DNA of 64,000 nucleotides from Gammaproteobacteria bacterium (GCA_030427485.1 JAUICG010000011.1:87422-151421); one strand, 5' to 3'; numbered from the stretch's first letter, positions 20,845 through 33,482 are shown. Numbers and translations: made by a program. The notes: generated by a model from the sequence alone, not told the origin.

Positions 20845-21987
20845 TCACATCTCCAGCGGGGTCAGGTTTTTGACATCCGCCTGTACCTGCTGCAAGGCCT
20901 CCTCATCGAGCGGAATCAGTCCTCTCTCTGTCAGGTAGCCGTCCTCCCCCATGGCCTTGTTTGAAGTAAATTCGATGGCATACTCCTGGATGCCGGGGAT
21001 TTTGCCGACGTGCGCACCTTTCATATAGAAATAAAGCGGGCGCGAAACGGGGTAGTCGCCGCTGGCGATGGTATCGAAATCAGGTGCAACTCCGTCGACA
21101 ACCGCTCCCTGGACCTTGTCACCGTTCTCCTCCAGAAAACTGTAGCCGAATACGCCGACGGCATCGGGGTTGGCTTCCAGTTTTTGCACTATCAGGTTGT
21201 CATTCTCACCGGCCTCGATATAGGCGCCGTCCTCGCGCATGGCATAGGCCACAGTGACGAAGACATCGCTGCCCTTGGGCGGCTTGCCGTTTTTCTGTTC
21301 CAGTGCGTCATAAAGACCTGCAGGCAGCCCAAGCCCGGCCATCGCCGCCTTGATCTCATCGGCCTGCTCTGCGCCCAGCCCCTCCAGGGCCTTTAGTCCC
21401 GGCAGCGCCTCCGCGCCCCCGGCCATCGCCAACTCGGCGAAGGCATCGCGCGTTCCGGATGTCGGCGGCGGCCCGAGCACTTCGATTTTGGTCGCCGGAA
21501 GCGCGGGGTTGACGTCCTTCCACGTCATGTTCGGATTAGGTATCAGTTTTCCGTCTGGACCGGGAATATCCTTCGCCAGGGCCAGGTAAACATCCTTGAG
21601 GCCAAGTGTGAGGGCCGGTGCCTGCCTGGAGTTGGCAATCGCAATTCCGTCGTACCCGACCAGCACTTCAACCACTTCGGTTACACCGTTTTCCTGACAA
21701 TCATCGAACTCGCTTTGCTTGATACGCCTGGAGGCGTTGGTGATATCGGGGGTACCGGCTCCCACGCCACTGCAGAACAGCTTCAAACCACCGCCGGTGC
21801 CCGTCGATTCAATCTTGGGCGACTTGAAGTCAGTGGACCGGCCAAAACGCTCGGCCACCACGGTGGCAAAGGGGTACACGGTCGATGACCCGACGATACT
21901 CACAATATCGCGATTCGCGGCCTGCGCTGTACCGATAAGTCCGGAAACCGTGATCGCTGTGACCGCTCCTAACAAGATATTCTTCAC
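20845..21987 (-). CDS. pstS: Phosphate-binding periplasmic protein
   Basis: Substrate-binding protein of the Pst importer. A signal peptide (MKNILLGAVTAITVSGLIGTAQA, cleavage near residue 23) precedes a periplasmic-binding fold with phosphate-site segments VGSSTVYPF, STGTGGGLKLFCSGVG, NASRRI and GPPPTSGTRDAF. The 380-residue length fits the longer marine PstS class. The start codon is GTG with GGAG 8 bases upstream, and the SD lies inside a GGAGTACTCC palindrome. A strong Pho box and -10 lie upstream. Confidence 0.93.
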   Translation of the reverse strand: MKNILLGAVTAITVSGLIGTAQAANRDIVSIVGSSTVYPFATVVAERFGRSTDFKSPKIESTGTGGGLKLFCSGVGAGTPDITNASRRIKQSEFDDCQENGVTEVVEVLVGYDGIAIANSRQAPALTLGLKDVYLALAKDIPGPDGKLIPNPNMTWKDVNPALPATKIEVLGPPPTSGTRDAFAELAMAGGAEALPGLKALEGLGAEQADEIKAAMAGLGLPAGLYDALEQKNGKPPKGSDVFVTVAYAMREDGAYIEAGENDNLIVQKLEANPDAVGVFGYSFLEENGDKVQGAVVDGVAPDFDTIASGDYPVSRPLYFYMKGAHVGKIPGIQEYAIEFTSNKAMGEDGYLTERGLIPLDEEALQQVQADVKNLTPLEM

Positions 21988-22048
21988 TGGGAGTACTCCA
22001 TATCATTGATTGGGTGAAATTCCAGGCCTTAGCCGCCAGTTGCAGTGC

Positions 22049-22082
22049 AGTCTAGGGTCAGATTGTTACAGATTTGTTACAG
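22049..22082 (-). promoter_or_regulatory. Pho box and -10 of the pstSCAB operon
   Basis: On the minus strand CTGTAACAAATCTGTAAC (22082-22065) is an exact 11-bp-period tandem repeat matching the PhoB recognition pattern, continued by AATCTGACC. Ten bases downstream lies a -10 TAGACT (22054-22049, 4 of 6), the spacing typical of PhoB-activated promoters that lack a -35. Predicted start near 22042, about 55 nt from the pstS GTG. Confidence 0.85.
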
Positions 22083-22118
22083 CCGACCAGATTGCCACCA
22101 AAACAGCCAGGGCAAGGA

Positions 22119-22844
22119 TTAACGGGGCAACTCACCGCTCGCGCCGGTCAACTCATCGAGCCCGCCGTGACGTACATCCAGTCCCCGCACGAGATAAATC
22201 ACATGCTCTGCGATATTGCAGGCGTGGTCACCGATACGCTCCAGGCTCCGCAGGGCCCACATCTCGTTGAGGATAACGCCTATATTCCGCGGATCTTCCA
22301 CCATGAAAGTGATCAGGCTGCGCATTGCACTGCCATATTCCTTGTCTACCTTGTCGTCTCCCTTGACCACCTCGACAGCCTGGTCGACATCCAGCCGGGC
22401 AAATGCATCCAGCGATTGGCGCAACATCGCGCCCACCATGGCGCCGATATGCTTGATTTCGATGAAATTACTGGGTGACCTGCCATCCTCTGACATCCGT
22501 ACCGCCTGCTTCGCAACCTTCGCCGCCTCGTCGCCGATACGCTCCAGGTCGCGATTGACCTTTATAATGGCGATTACCAGCCTGAGGTCACTGGCGGTAG
22601 GCTGGCGCCGGGCGATAATTGTCGCGCACTCGTCATCAATGGCCATTTCCATCTGGTTGACCTCGCTGTCCCGACGCACGATGAGTTCTGCCTCGCCGCT
22701 GTCCATTTTCATCACGGCATCCAGGGCGGTAATCAGTTGCTGCTCAACTTTGCCACCCATCGACAGCATATGGTTACGCAACGATTCCAGCTCCGTATTG
22801 AATTTGGCGGAGATATGTTGCTGGTAATCTTCTTTCTTCAACAT
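22119..22844 (-). CDS. phoU: Phosphate signalling protein PhoU
   Basis: Negative regulator linking Pst transport to PhoR. A 241-residue, all-helical protein with two repeated PhoU domains; each has the metal-binding E/DxxxD-type segments visible as RDLERIGDEAAKVAKQ (first repeat) and RSLERIGDHACNIAEHVIYLVRG (second repeat). It lies 24 bp after phoR and so appears to be phoB-phoR-phoU, upstream of and separated from pstSCAB by a new Pho-box promoter. In E. coli phoU is instead the last gene of pstSCAB-phoU. Confidence 0.96.
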   Translation of the reverse strand: MLKKEDYQQHISAKFNTELESLRNHMLSMGGKVEQQLITALDAVMKMDSGEAELIVRRDSEVNQMEMAIDDECATIIARRQPTASDLRLVIAIIKVNRDLERIGDEAAKVAKQAVRMSEDGRSPSNFIEIKHIGAMVGAMLRQSLDAFARLDVDQAVEVVKGDDKVDKEYGSAMRSLITFMVEDPRNIGVILNEMWALRSLERIGDHACNIAEHVIYLVRGLDVRHGGLDELTGASGELPR

Positions 22845-22868
22845 GACGTTGACCTCTTCTCGCCTGCG

Positions 22869-24140
22869 TTAACTGCTTTTCGGAAACACCAGGGTAAAAG
22901 TGCTTCCCTCACCCAATCTACTGTTGATTTCCAGTGTCGCACCGTGCGCAGCAGCCACATGTTTCACAATTGCCAGGCCCAGGCCGGTGCCCCCTGTCGC
23001 GGAGTTCCGGCTATCATCAACCCGGTAGAAGCGCTCCGTCAACCGGGGAATATGGCTGGAATCGATGCCGATTCCCCGGTCCTGGACCTGCAAGCGCAAG
23101 CGGCCGAACTGCGACGTCCAACTGATCGTCACCGGACAATCGCTGGCGTTGTACTTGATGGCATTGATAACCAGGTTGGAAACCGCACTGTAGAGCTGCC
23201 GAAAATTGCCGTACAGTTTGTCCTCGATTTCAATGTTGAGCGCTATCGTCGCCTCCGGGTAAGCCTCTCCCAGTTCATCCTTCAGTTCCTGCAGCAAGGC
23301 CCTGACATCAACATTCTCACGTTCGTCGTCCTGCTTTTCACTCTCGATCCGCGACAACCAGAGCAGGTCTTTCAGCAGGTTTTCCATACGCTGCGCCTGC
23401 TGGTCCATCTGCTGTAGCGGCCGGATGTAACGCTGGGGAAGTTCCTTCGAGTTGTCCAGAATGGTGCTGAGGTAACCGCTGATTACTGTCAGGGGGGTGC
23501 GCAATTCATGGGAAACGTTTGCGACAAAATCCCTGCGCATGTTCTCCATGCGGACCTCGCTACTGACATCCCGGATAAACAGCAGGCGCTCTCCTTCGCC
23601 AAAACGGGTGACATCCACGCGCAGATACCTGGAGCGGTTTTCCCCTACAGCCAGGTATTGCAGCGGTTTACTGTAGTCACTACCCAGAAAATACTCGTTG
23701 AATTCGGGCGCCCTGACCAGATTGGTCAGTGTTTGCCCGGTATCATCCGGGTGGCGCAGGCCCAATAGCGGCTCAACTGCGCGGTTCAGCCATTGAATGG
23801 CACCCTGCTTGTCCACCATGACGACACCGTCGCGCATCGCGGCAAAAGAATCCTGTAAGTACTCCACCGTTGACTGCAACTGCGCATTCTCCTTCGAGCT
23901 TTTCTTCTGTTGAGAATAGATCCGTGAGAAAAGTTCTCCCCAGCTACCAAAAGTGTGCGGAGGCGGTTTTTCCGGGTTGGCCAGCCACAGCAGGGCGCGC
24001 TGCATCTGGTACAACCAGAATCCAATCCATACCAGGAGGACAAGAATGACTGCTTCGCGGGTATAGCCGTACATCCATCCCAGTGCCGCCGACAGCGCAA
24101 CAAGTAATACCAGTCGGAAGACCGTTACATACCAACTCAT
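22869..24140 (-). CDS. phoR: Phosphate regulon sensor histidine kinase PhoR
   Basis: Membrane-bound histidine kinase for the Pho regulon. Two short hydrophobic segments near residues 8-24 and 29-45 are followed by a linker coiled coil (about 70-100), a PAS domain (about 95-200), HisKA (FVANVSHELRTPLTVISGYL, His211) and HATPase with NLVINAIKYNAS, DRGIGI and GTGLGLAIVKHV. The 423-residue length is typical. Twenty bp separate it from phoB, so it is co-transcribed. Confidence 0.96.
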   Translation of the reverse strand: MSWYVTVFRLVLLVALSAALGWMYGYTREAVILVLLVWIGFWLYQMQRALLWLANPEKPPPHTFGSWGELFSRIYSQQKKSSKENAQLQSTVEYLQDSFAAMRDGVVMVDKQGAIQWLNRAVEPLLGLRHPDDTGQTLTNLVRAPEFNEYFLGSDYSKPLQYLAVGENRSRYLRVDVTRFGEGERLLFIRDVSSEVRMENMRRDFVANVSHELRTPLTVISGYLSTILDNSKELPQRYIRPLQQMDQQAQRMENLLKDLLWLSRIESEKQDDERENVDVRALLQELKDELGEAYPEATIALNIEIEDKLYGNFRQLYSAVSNLVINAIKYNASDCPVTISWTSQFGRLRLQVQDRGIGIDSSHIPRLTERFYRVDDSRNSATGGTGLGLAIVKHVAAAHGATLEINSRLGEGSTFTLVFPKSS

Positions 24141-24159
24141 CTAGCGACGGAAGTCCGCA

Positions 24160-24864
24160 TTACACGACACCGCGCGGAGAAAAGCGGTAACCCGTACCGC
24201 GAACTGTCTGGATCAGGTTGCTGTAGTCGCCCGCGGAGGATTGCAGGGCTTTGCGCAGGCGCCTGATATGCACGTCCACCGTCCGCTCTTCGACGTAGAC
24301 ATTGGCGCCCCATACCTGGTCGAGCAACTGGCCGCGGGTATAGGCGCGTTCAGGATGCGACATGAAGAACTGCAGGAGATTGAACTCGGTGGGCCCCATT
24401 TCCAGCGGTTGATCGGCTATAAAAATACGCTTGCTTTCGCCGTCGAGCAGCAGGTCGGCTACCTGGATTTTTTCACTCTCGGTACCACCACCTGACCGGC
24501 GTAACAGGGCCTTGATTCGCGCTATCAATTCTCGCGGAGCAAACGGCTTGGTCATGTAGTCGTCAGCGCCGACGTCCAGGCCCTGAATCACATTGTCCTC
24601 GGCAGTCTTGGCGGTCAGCATGATCACCGGCATTTCACGGGTAAGTTCCTCCCGCTTAAGGCGCCGCATGAGTTCCAGGCCGCTGCCGCCCGGCAACATC
24701 CAGTCGAGCAGTACAATCGATGGCCGCTCATCGACAATCAGTTGGTAAGCCTTCTGGATGTCTTCCGCCTCAATACAGCGGTAATCGGCCATTTCCAGAG
24801 CCATGCGCAACATGTCTCGTATCGCAAATTCGTCATCAACTATTAATACCGTATCCGTGCTCAT
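24160..24864 (-). CDS. phoB: Phosphate regulon response regulator PhoB
   Basis: OmpR-family regulator: receiver domain with phospho-acceptor Asp54 (VLLDWMLPGGSGLELM), DDY near the acidic pocket and MTKPFAPREL with the conserved Lys, then a winged-helix DNA-binding domain (about residues 130-234) with the recognition segment VDVHIRRLRKAL and RGTGYRF. 234 residues, normal. First gene of phoBRU and preceded by a Pho box, so autoregulated. Confidence 0.97.
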   Translation of the reverse strand: MSTDTVLIVDDEFAIRDMLRMALEMADYRCIEAEDIQKAYQLIVDERPSIVLLDWMLPGGSGLELMRRLKREELTREMPVIMLTAKTAEDNVIQGLDVGADDYMTKPFAPRELIARIKALLRRSGGGTESEKIQVADLLLDGESKRIFIADQPLEMGPTEFNLLQFFMSHPERAYTRGQLLDQVWGANVYVEERTVDVHIRRLRKALQSSAGDYSNLIQTVRGTGYRFSPRGVV

Positions 24865-24900
24865 CTACTTGTAAACCGTCCTTCTGTTCAAGAAAGGGGT

Positions 24901-24934
24901 ATTAAATGTCGATATTATGACAATTACATGACAG
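24901..24934 (-). promoter_or_regulatory. Pho box and -10 of phoBRU
   Basis: On the minus strand CTGTCATGTAATTGTCAT (24934-24917) matches the PhoB 7-4-7 pattern almost perfectly. Exactly ten bases downstream is a -10 TTTAAT (24906-24901, 5 of 6). The geometry is the same as at pstS. Leader about 30 nt. Confidence 0.85.
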
Positions 24935-25013
24935 GCAGAGGTGAAATTGCAACAAATCTGTATGATTCCGGCCCGCTGCCGGCGAATTCAGTATCGGGCA
25001 GGATGGGGGCCCG

Positions 25014-26066
25014 CTAGCGCAGGCTCGCATTGATATTGACCAACATCTTGTTGCCGGGGCAAAGATCCGACTCATCGAGGGCGTTGAGCGGGCGCTGGGA
25101 GGTTTCCAACACCTCGTGCAGATCGCGAGAATCCAGGTTCATATAGATCAGCCCGGTCAGGATATTGCCCGAATAGCGGTGTTCCTCCAGCACGTTGACC
25201 GCCGATCGCCGATCAAACGGATTGAGCGACTCATCCATTTTGTATAACCGGATCGAGGAGCCGTCGTGCATGGTCACTTCGTGGGCGTGACCCGGCTGGT
25301 AGTGCGTGGTGATCTCGCTGTGCATCGGCACAAAGTCGATGGTCCCTGTCGCCTCGGCGTGCTCGCGCACGAAGTCGTAGCTCTTGGTGGATTTCGAATT
25401 ATTATTGAATGTCACGCAGGGGGACACGACATCGATCAGCGCGAAACCGCGGTGGGAAATTGCCGCCTTGATCAGCGGCACGAGTTGCTCCTTGTCGCCG
25501 GAGAAACTGCGCGCCACAAACGTGGCGCCCATCTGTAGCGCCGTTCCGCACAGGTCAATGGCGCTGTAGATATTCGGATCACCTTTTTTGCTGGCCGAGC
25601 CCCTGTCCGCGGTCGCCGAGTCCTGGCCCTTGGTGAGGCCGTAGCAGCCGTTATTCATTACGATGTAGACCATATTGAGGTTGCGCCTGGCCACATGCGC
25701 AAACTGCCCCATGCCAATCGAAGCGGTATCACCGTCTCCGGACACCCCCATGTACAGCAAATCCCGGTTAGCCAGCGCCGCGCCGGTCACCACCGAAGGC
25801 ATACGGCCATGCACTGAATTGAAGCCGTGAGAATTCCCGAGGAAGTAGGTCGGGGCCTTGGATGAGCAACCGATGCCGGAAAGCTTGGCGATCTTGTGCG
25901 GCTCGATGGACAACTCATGGCAGGCTCGCACAATTGCGCCACTGATGGAGTCGTGGCCGCACCCGGCGCACAGTGTGGAAATTGCGCCCTCGTAGTCCGC
26001 GCGCGTATAGCCCAGGTCATTTACGGGCAGTTCCGGGTGTCGGAATTTTGGCAGTTGGTAACTCAT
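25014..26066 (-). CDS. korB: 2-oxoacid:acceptor oxidoreductase subunit beta (KorB-like)
   Basis: TPP and Fe-S subunit of a 2-oxoglutarate (or related 2-oxoacid) oxidoreductase that oxidatively decarboxylates to the acyl-CoA. CAGCGH (Cys33, Cys36), Cys66 and a later SPCVTF Cys fit the proximal [4Fe-4S] ligands. The TPP/Mg motif is GDGDTASIG...NNGCYGLTKGQ (residues 109-146). At 350 residues it is typical. Its ATG overlaps the alpha-subunit stop by four bases (ATGA). The substrate, 2-oxoglutarate, is inferred from similarity to KorAB. Confidence 0.9.
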   Translation of the reverse strand: MSYQLPKFRHPELPVNDLGYTRADYEGAISTLCAGCGHDSISGAIVRACHELSIEPHKIAKLSGIGCSSKAPTYFLGNSHGFNSVHGRMPSVVTGAALANRDLLYMGVSGDGDTASIGMGQFAHVARRNLNMVYIVMNNGCYGLTKGQDSATADRGSASKKGDPNIYSAIDLCGTALQMGATFVARSFSGDKEQLVPLIKAAISHRGFALIDVVSPCVTFNNNSKSTKSYDFVREHAEATGTIDFVPMHSEITTHYQPGHAHEVTMHDGSSIRLYKMDESLNPFDRRSAVNVLEEHRYSGNILTGLIYMNLDSRDLHEVLETSQRPLNALDESDLCPGNKMLVNINASLR

Positions 26067-27925
26067 GAAAACTCTCCGGCGCGCAGCAGCGCGACATCAC
26101 GATGCAGCGGTAGTACGTTGTCGCTATTGAGATGCTTCTTGATCTGTTTGCGGATATTGCGCGCGCTTATTGGCGTACCATCGAAGCAGAGCACGGATTT
26201 CAGTTTCTCGGGACCGAACTCGAACTCAGCCATCAACAGTGTGCGCAGCTGTGAATCCCGGTTCTGCTCTATGACGAACACCTGTTTATGGCGTTCGATG
26301 AATTCCTGCACTTCGTCGTTGAACGGAAAGGCGCGCACCCGCATCGCATTCAGGTGGACGCCCTCGTCCGACAGATGGTCCAGCGCTTCGCGCGAAGATT
26401 CCTCGCTGGTGCCGAAATACAGAACGGCGGTATCGGTTTCCACGCCGCAATCGATGATAATCGGCGCCGGCACATATTCGTTGATCGTGTCCCATTTGCG
26501 CAGCAGGCGCAGCATATTCGCCTCGTACTCTTCGCCTTTCTCCGTGTAGACGGCGTACTCGTTGCGCGATGTGCCGCGGGTAAAAAAAGCGCCCTTGGTC
26601 GGATGGGTGCCGGGATACGTGCGATAACATATAGCGTCGCCGTCCACATCCAGGTAGCGGCCGAAGACGGCGCCTTCCTCGAGGTCCTGGGCGGAGAGTA
26701 CCTTGCCGCGATCGTACTTGCGCTCGTCATCCCAGGCCAAAGGCTCCGACATATTGTCATTCATGCCGAGATCGAGGTCAGTCATCACGATGATGGGCGT
26801 CTGCAAACGCTCTGCGAGGTCAAATGCCTGCGCGCCAAAGTCGAAACACTCCTTGGGCGTGGAAGGAAACAGAAGTACCTGCTTGGTATCGCCATGGGAC
26901 GCGTAAGCGCAGGACAGGATATCGGCCTGCTGCGTGCGGGTGGGCATACCCGTAGAGGGGCCGGCGCGTTGTACATTGAATAACACTGTCGGAATTTCGG
27001 CGAAATACGCCAGGCCCAGAAATTCGCTCATCAGTGACACGCCGGGGCCGGATGTGGCGGTGAATGCACGCGCGCCATTCCAGCTGGCGCCGATCGCCAT
27101 ACCGATGGCCGATAATTCATCCTCCGCCTGCACAATGGCGTAATTGCGCTGCCCGGTACCCGGATCTATCCTTACCCGCTTGGCGTATTTTTCAAACGCG
27201 TCAACGACCGACGTGGACGGTGTAATCGGATACCAGGCTGCCACCGTCGCGCCACCGTACAGGGCACCGAGGCCCAGAGCGGTATTGCCATCCAGCAGGA
27301 TCTTGTCTCCCACCTTGTCACTCTTTTCCACCCGGATCCCGATCGGGCAATCCAGGTTATTGCGGGCGTACTGGTAGCCCAGTTCGAGCGCGTGAATGTT
27401 CGGCAGGACAAGGTTTTTCTTACCCTTGAACTGATCCTCAACCAGGCCGGTCAGCACCTTGAAATCCATATCCAGCAAGGCCGCGAGCGCACCGACATAA
27501 ATCACGTTCTTGAATAATTGTCGCTGCCTCGGATCCTCGTACTGCTCGTTACATATGCGGGTAAGCGGGACGCCGATGATGGAGATATCGTCGCGGTGCA
27601 GGCGCAAGTCCAGAAGCTTGGTATTGTCGTAAATGAAGTACCCTCCGGGCAGCACCTCGCGGATATCCTGCGCCATACTCTGCGGATTCACCGACAGCGC
27701 AATGTCAATCCCGCCGCGACGACCCAGATATCCCTTCTCATTGACCCTCACCTCGTACCAGGTGGGGAGGCCCTGGATATTGGAAGGGAAAATATTCTTG
27801 GGCGACACTGGCAGACCCATGCGAAACAGCGCTTTGGCAAACAGGTTATTCGCGCTGGCGGAGCCGGTACCGTTCACATTGGCGAACTTGATGACGAAGT
27901 CGTTGACCGATTCGATGCGCTTCAC
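26063..27925 (-). CDS. korA: 2-oxoacid:acceptor oxidoreductase subunit alpha (fused gamma-alpha, KorA-like)
   Basis: About 620 residues from a GTG at 27925 (VKRIESVNDFVIKFANVNGTG). The N-terminal ~190 residues form the gamma-type domain (GTGSASANNLFAKALFRMGLPV). The rest is the alpha/pyrimidine domain (GNTALGLGALYGGATVAAWYPITPSTS, QAEDELSAIGMAIGASWNGARAFTATSGPG) and a C-terminal domain with MRVRAFPFNDEV. A GTG at 27931 overlapping the upstream TGA is also possible; the nearer GTG has better SD spacing. An N-terminal 26-residue extension was discarded because it lies in the upstream gene. Pairs with KorB. Confidence 0.9.
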   Translation of the reverse strand: MKRIESVNDFVIKFANVNGTGSASANNLFAKALFRMGLPVSPKNIFPSNIQGLPTWYEVRVNEKGYLGRRGGIDIALSVNPQSMAQDIREVLPGGYFIYDNTKLLDLRLHRDDISIIGVPLTRICNEQYEDPRQRQLFKNVIYVGALAALLDMDFKVLTGLVEDQFKGKKNLVLPNIHALELGYQYARNNLDCPIGIRVEKSDKVGDKILLDGNTALGLGALYGGATVAAWYPITPSTSVVDAFEKYAKRVRIDPGTGQRNYAIVQAEDELSAIGMAIGASWNGARAFTATSGPGVSLMSEFLGLAYFAEIPTVLFNVQRAGPSTGMPTRTQQADILSCAYASHGDTKQVLLFPSTPKECFDFGAQAFDLAERLQTPIIVMTDLDLGMNDNMSEPLAWDDERKYDRGKVLSAQDLEEGAVFGRYLDVDGDAICYRTYPGTHPTKGAFFTRGTSRNEYAVYTEKGEEYEANMLRLLRKWDTINEYVPAPIIIDCGVETDTAVLYFGTSEESSREALDHLSDEGVHLNAMRVRAFPFNDEVQEFIERHKQVFVIEQNRDSQLRTLLMAEFEFGPEKLKSVLCFDGTPISARNIRKQIKKHLNSDNVLPLHRDVALLRAGEFS

Positions 27926-27927
27926 AA

Positions 27928-29700
27928 TCACTCTCCCGCCTTGCTGACATTGTAGAGAAACTTCTGCATATCCCAGGCAGTGGTTGGGCAGCGCTCGGCG
28001 CACAATCCACAGTGCAGGCAGACATTCTCGTCTTTCACCATCACTCGCATCGTGGGCAGGTCCGCGGATATATACAGATCCTGGGCCAGATTGCCTGCGG
28101 GCGCTTCAAGTCGCTGTCGCAGATCCTCCTCGGTGCCATTGGTGGTGAAGGTAATGCAATCCGTCGGGCAGATATCGACGCATGCATCGCACTCGATACA
28201 GCGCAACTCGTCAAACACCGTCTGCACGTCGCAATTGAGACATCGCTCGGCTTCCTTGTACCCTGTCTCGGTATCAAATCCGAGTTCCACTTCGATCTTG
28301 CGGTTCTTCAGTGCCTTCGACAGCGGTGCATGCGGAACGACATAGCGCAGGTCATTCGCCACCGCGTTGTCGTAACTCCATTCGTGTACACCCATTTTCT
28401 GACTGGACTGGCTGACGTGTGGAGGCGGTCTGTTATGCACATCTTCACCGCGGCAGAACAGGTCTATGCTGACAGCCGCCTGGTGTCCGTGCGCCACTGC
28501 GGTGATGATATTCTCCGGACCGAACGCCGAGTCGCCGCCGAAAAAAACCTTCTCGTTGGTGGACTGGAATGTGACCGGGTCCACCACAGGCATCTCCCAT
28601 TTATCAAACTCAATGCCGAGGTCCCGCTCTATCCAGGGGAACGCGTTTTCCTGCCCGATCGCCATCAGGACGTCATCGGCCTCCATGAACACCAGGTCCT
28701 CACCGGTCGGCACCAGGGTCCGCTTACCCTCATCATCGTAGTGCGCTTCAACCTTCTCGAAATGCATACCCTTGAGTTTGCCGTCCTCGACCACGAACTC
28801 CTTGGGAACATGGTTGTTGTAAATCGGGATACCCTCATTGGCGGCATCCTCCTTTTCCCAGGGCGAGGCTTTCATCTCTTCGAAGGGGCTGCGTACAACC
28901 ACCCGCACGTCTTCCCCCCCCATGCGACGGGACGTTCTGCAGCAGTCCATCGCAGTATTACCACCGCCCAGCACCAGCACCCGCTTGCCGATGGACCTGG
29001 TATGTTCAAAGGCCACGCTGGACAACCAGTCGATACCGAGGTACACATTGGGCATCGCGTCTTCCAACCCGGGCAAATTCAGTCCCTTGCCGCGCGGCGC
29101 TCCTGTACCGACAAACACTGCGTCGTAGTCCTCCTCCAGTATCTCTCTCAGGCTCTCGACCTGGATGTCGAACACGGCGTTGATCCCCATATCGAGGATA
29201 TAATTGACCTCCTCGTCCAGCACTTCGATGGGGAGCCGGAATGAGGGAATCTGGCTGCGCATCATGCCGCCGCCGGCAAACTGGTTATCGAAAATATCGA
29301 TACTGTATCCCAGCGGCGCCAGCCCGCGCGCCACTGTCAATGAAGCGGGGCCGGCACCAATCAGTGCCACGCGCTTGCCATTCTTTGTTTTGGGGATTTC
29401 CGGCAGGCGATCCCTGATATCTTCCTTGTTATCTGCGGCGACCCGCTTGAGCCGACAGATGGCCACTGGCTGCTCTTCCACGCGCACGCGTCGACACGCC
29501 GGCTCGCAGGGTCTGTCACAGGTGCGGCCCAGGATGCCGGGAAAGACGTTGGACTGCCAGTTGATCATATAGGCATCGGTGTAACGCTCTGCCGCAATCA
29601 GGCGGATATACTCGGGGACCGGCGTATGCGCCGGACACGCATACTGGCAATCCACGACCTTGTGGAAATACTCGGGATTCTTGGTGTCAGTTGGTTTCAC
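27928..29700 (-). CDS. FAD/NAD(P) oxidoreductase with ferredoxin domain (GltD/KorC-like)
   Basis: A 590-residue flavo-iron-sulfur protein. The N-terminal Cys cluster (C18, C22, C61, C65, C69) and the GltD-like fold follow the glutamate-synthase small-subunit pattern. FAD binding GAGPASLTVARGLAPLG is at about residues 115-130 and a second dinucleotide site VLVLGGGNTAMDCCRTSRRMG is central. The C-terminus has two 4Fe-4S ferredoxin motifs (CIECDACVDICP and CLHCGLCAERCP). In Azoarcus evansii a comparable third subunit (KorC) makes 2-oxoglutarate oxidation NADP+-linked. By analogy this protein should pass electrons between KorAB and NAD(P). First gene of the three-gene operon. Confidence 0.85.
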   Translation of the reverse strand: MKPTDTKNPEYFHKVVDCQYACPAHTPVPEYIRLIAAERYTDAYMINWQSNVFPGILGRTCDRPCEPACRRVRVEEQPVAICRLKRVAADNKEDIRDRLPEIPKTKNGKRVALIGAGPASLTVARGLAPLGYSIDIFDNQFAGGGMMRSQIPSFRLPIEVLDEEVNYILDMGINAVFDIQVESLREILEEDYDAVFVGTGAPRGKGLNLPGLEDAMPNVYLGIDWLSSVAFEHTRSIGKRVLVLGGGNTAMDCCRTSRRMGGEDVRVVVRSPFEEMKASPWEKEDAANEGIPIYNNHVPKEFVVEDGKLKGMHFEKVEAHYDDEGKRTLVPTGEDLVFMEADDVLMAIGQENAFPWIERDLGIEFDKWEMPVVDPVTFQSTNEKVFFGGDSAFGPENIITAVAHGHQAAVSIDLFCRGEDVHNRPPPHVSQSSQKMGVHEWSYDNAVANDLRYVVPHAPLSKALKNRKIEVELGFDTETGYKEAERCLNCDVQTVFDELRCIECDACVDICPTDCITFTTNGTEEDLRQRLEAPAGNLAQDLYISADLPTMRVMVKDENVCLHCGLCAERCPTTAWDMQKFLYNVSKAGE

Positions 29701-29812
29701 TGGCCCTGCTCTTTATTGCTGTCGCTATAAATTGTCGCGCTGTAAGGCGCAGATAAAGCCTTTGGATTGTGGCACAAGTGAACGGGCTTTTCATTACGCG
29801 AAATCGTTGAAT

Positions 29813-29832
29813 AGTGTTACTTTTCCAACACT
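29813..29832. promoter_or_regulatory. Inverted repeat upstream of the kor operon
   Basis: AGTGTT-N8-AACACT is a perfect 6-bp-armed inverted repeat between the SLT-lipoprotein stop and the GltD/KorC-like start. The size and spacing fit a dimeric regulator site. It has no T-run, so terminator function is less likely. No recognised consensus. Confidence 0.35.
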
Positions 29833-29888
29833 TAGCCAACAATAGTGAGACTGGTGTCGCATCTTGAACTGCCGGTGACAGTGCCAGC

Positions 29889-33453
<3,565 letters not shown>

Positions 33454-33482
33454 TTGCTAATTCCGCTTTGTGAATCGCCCCA

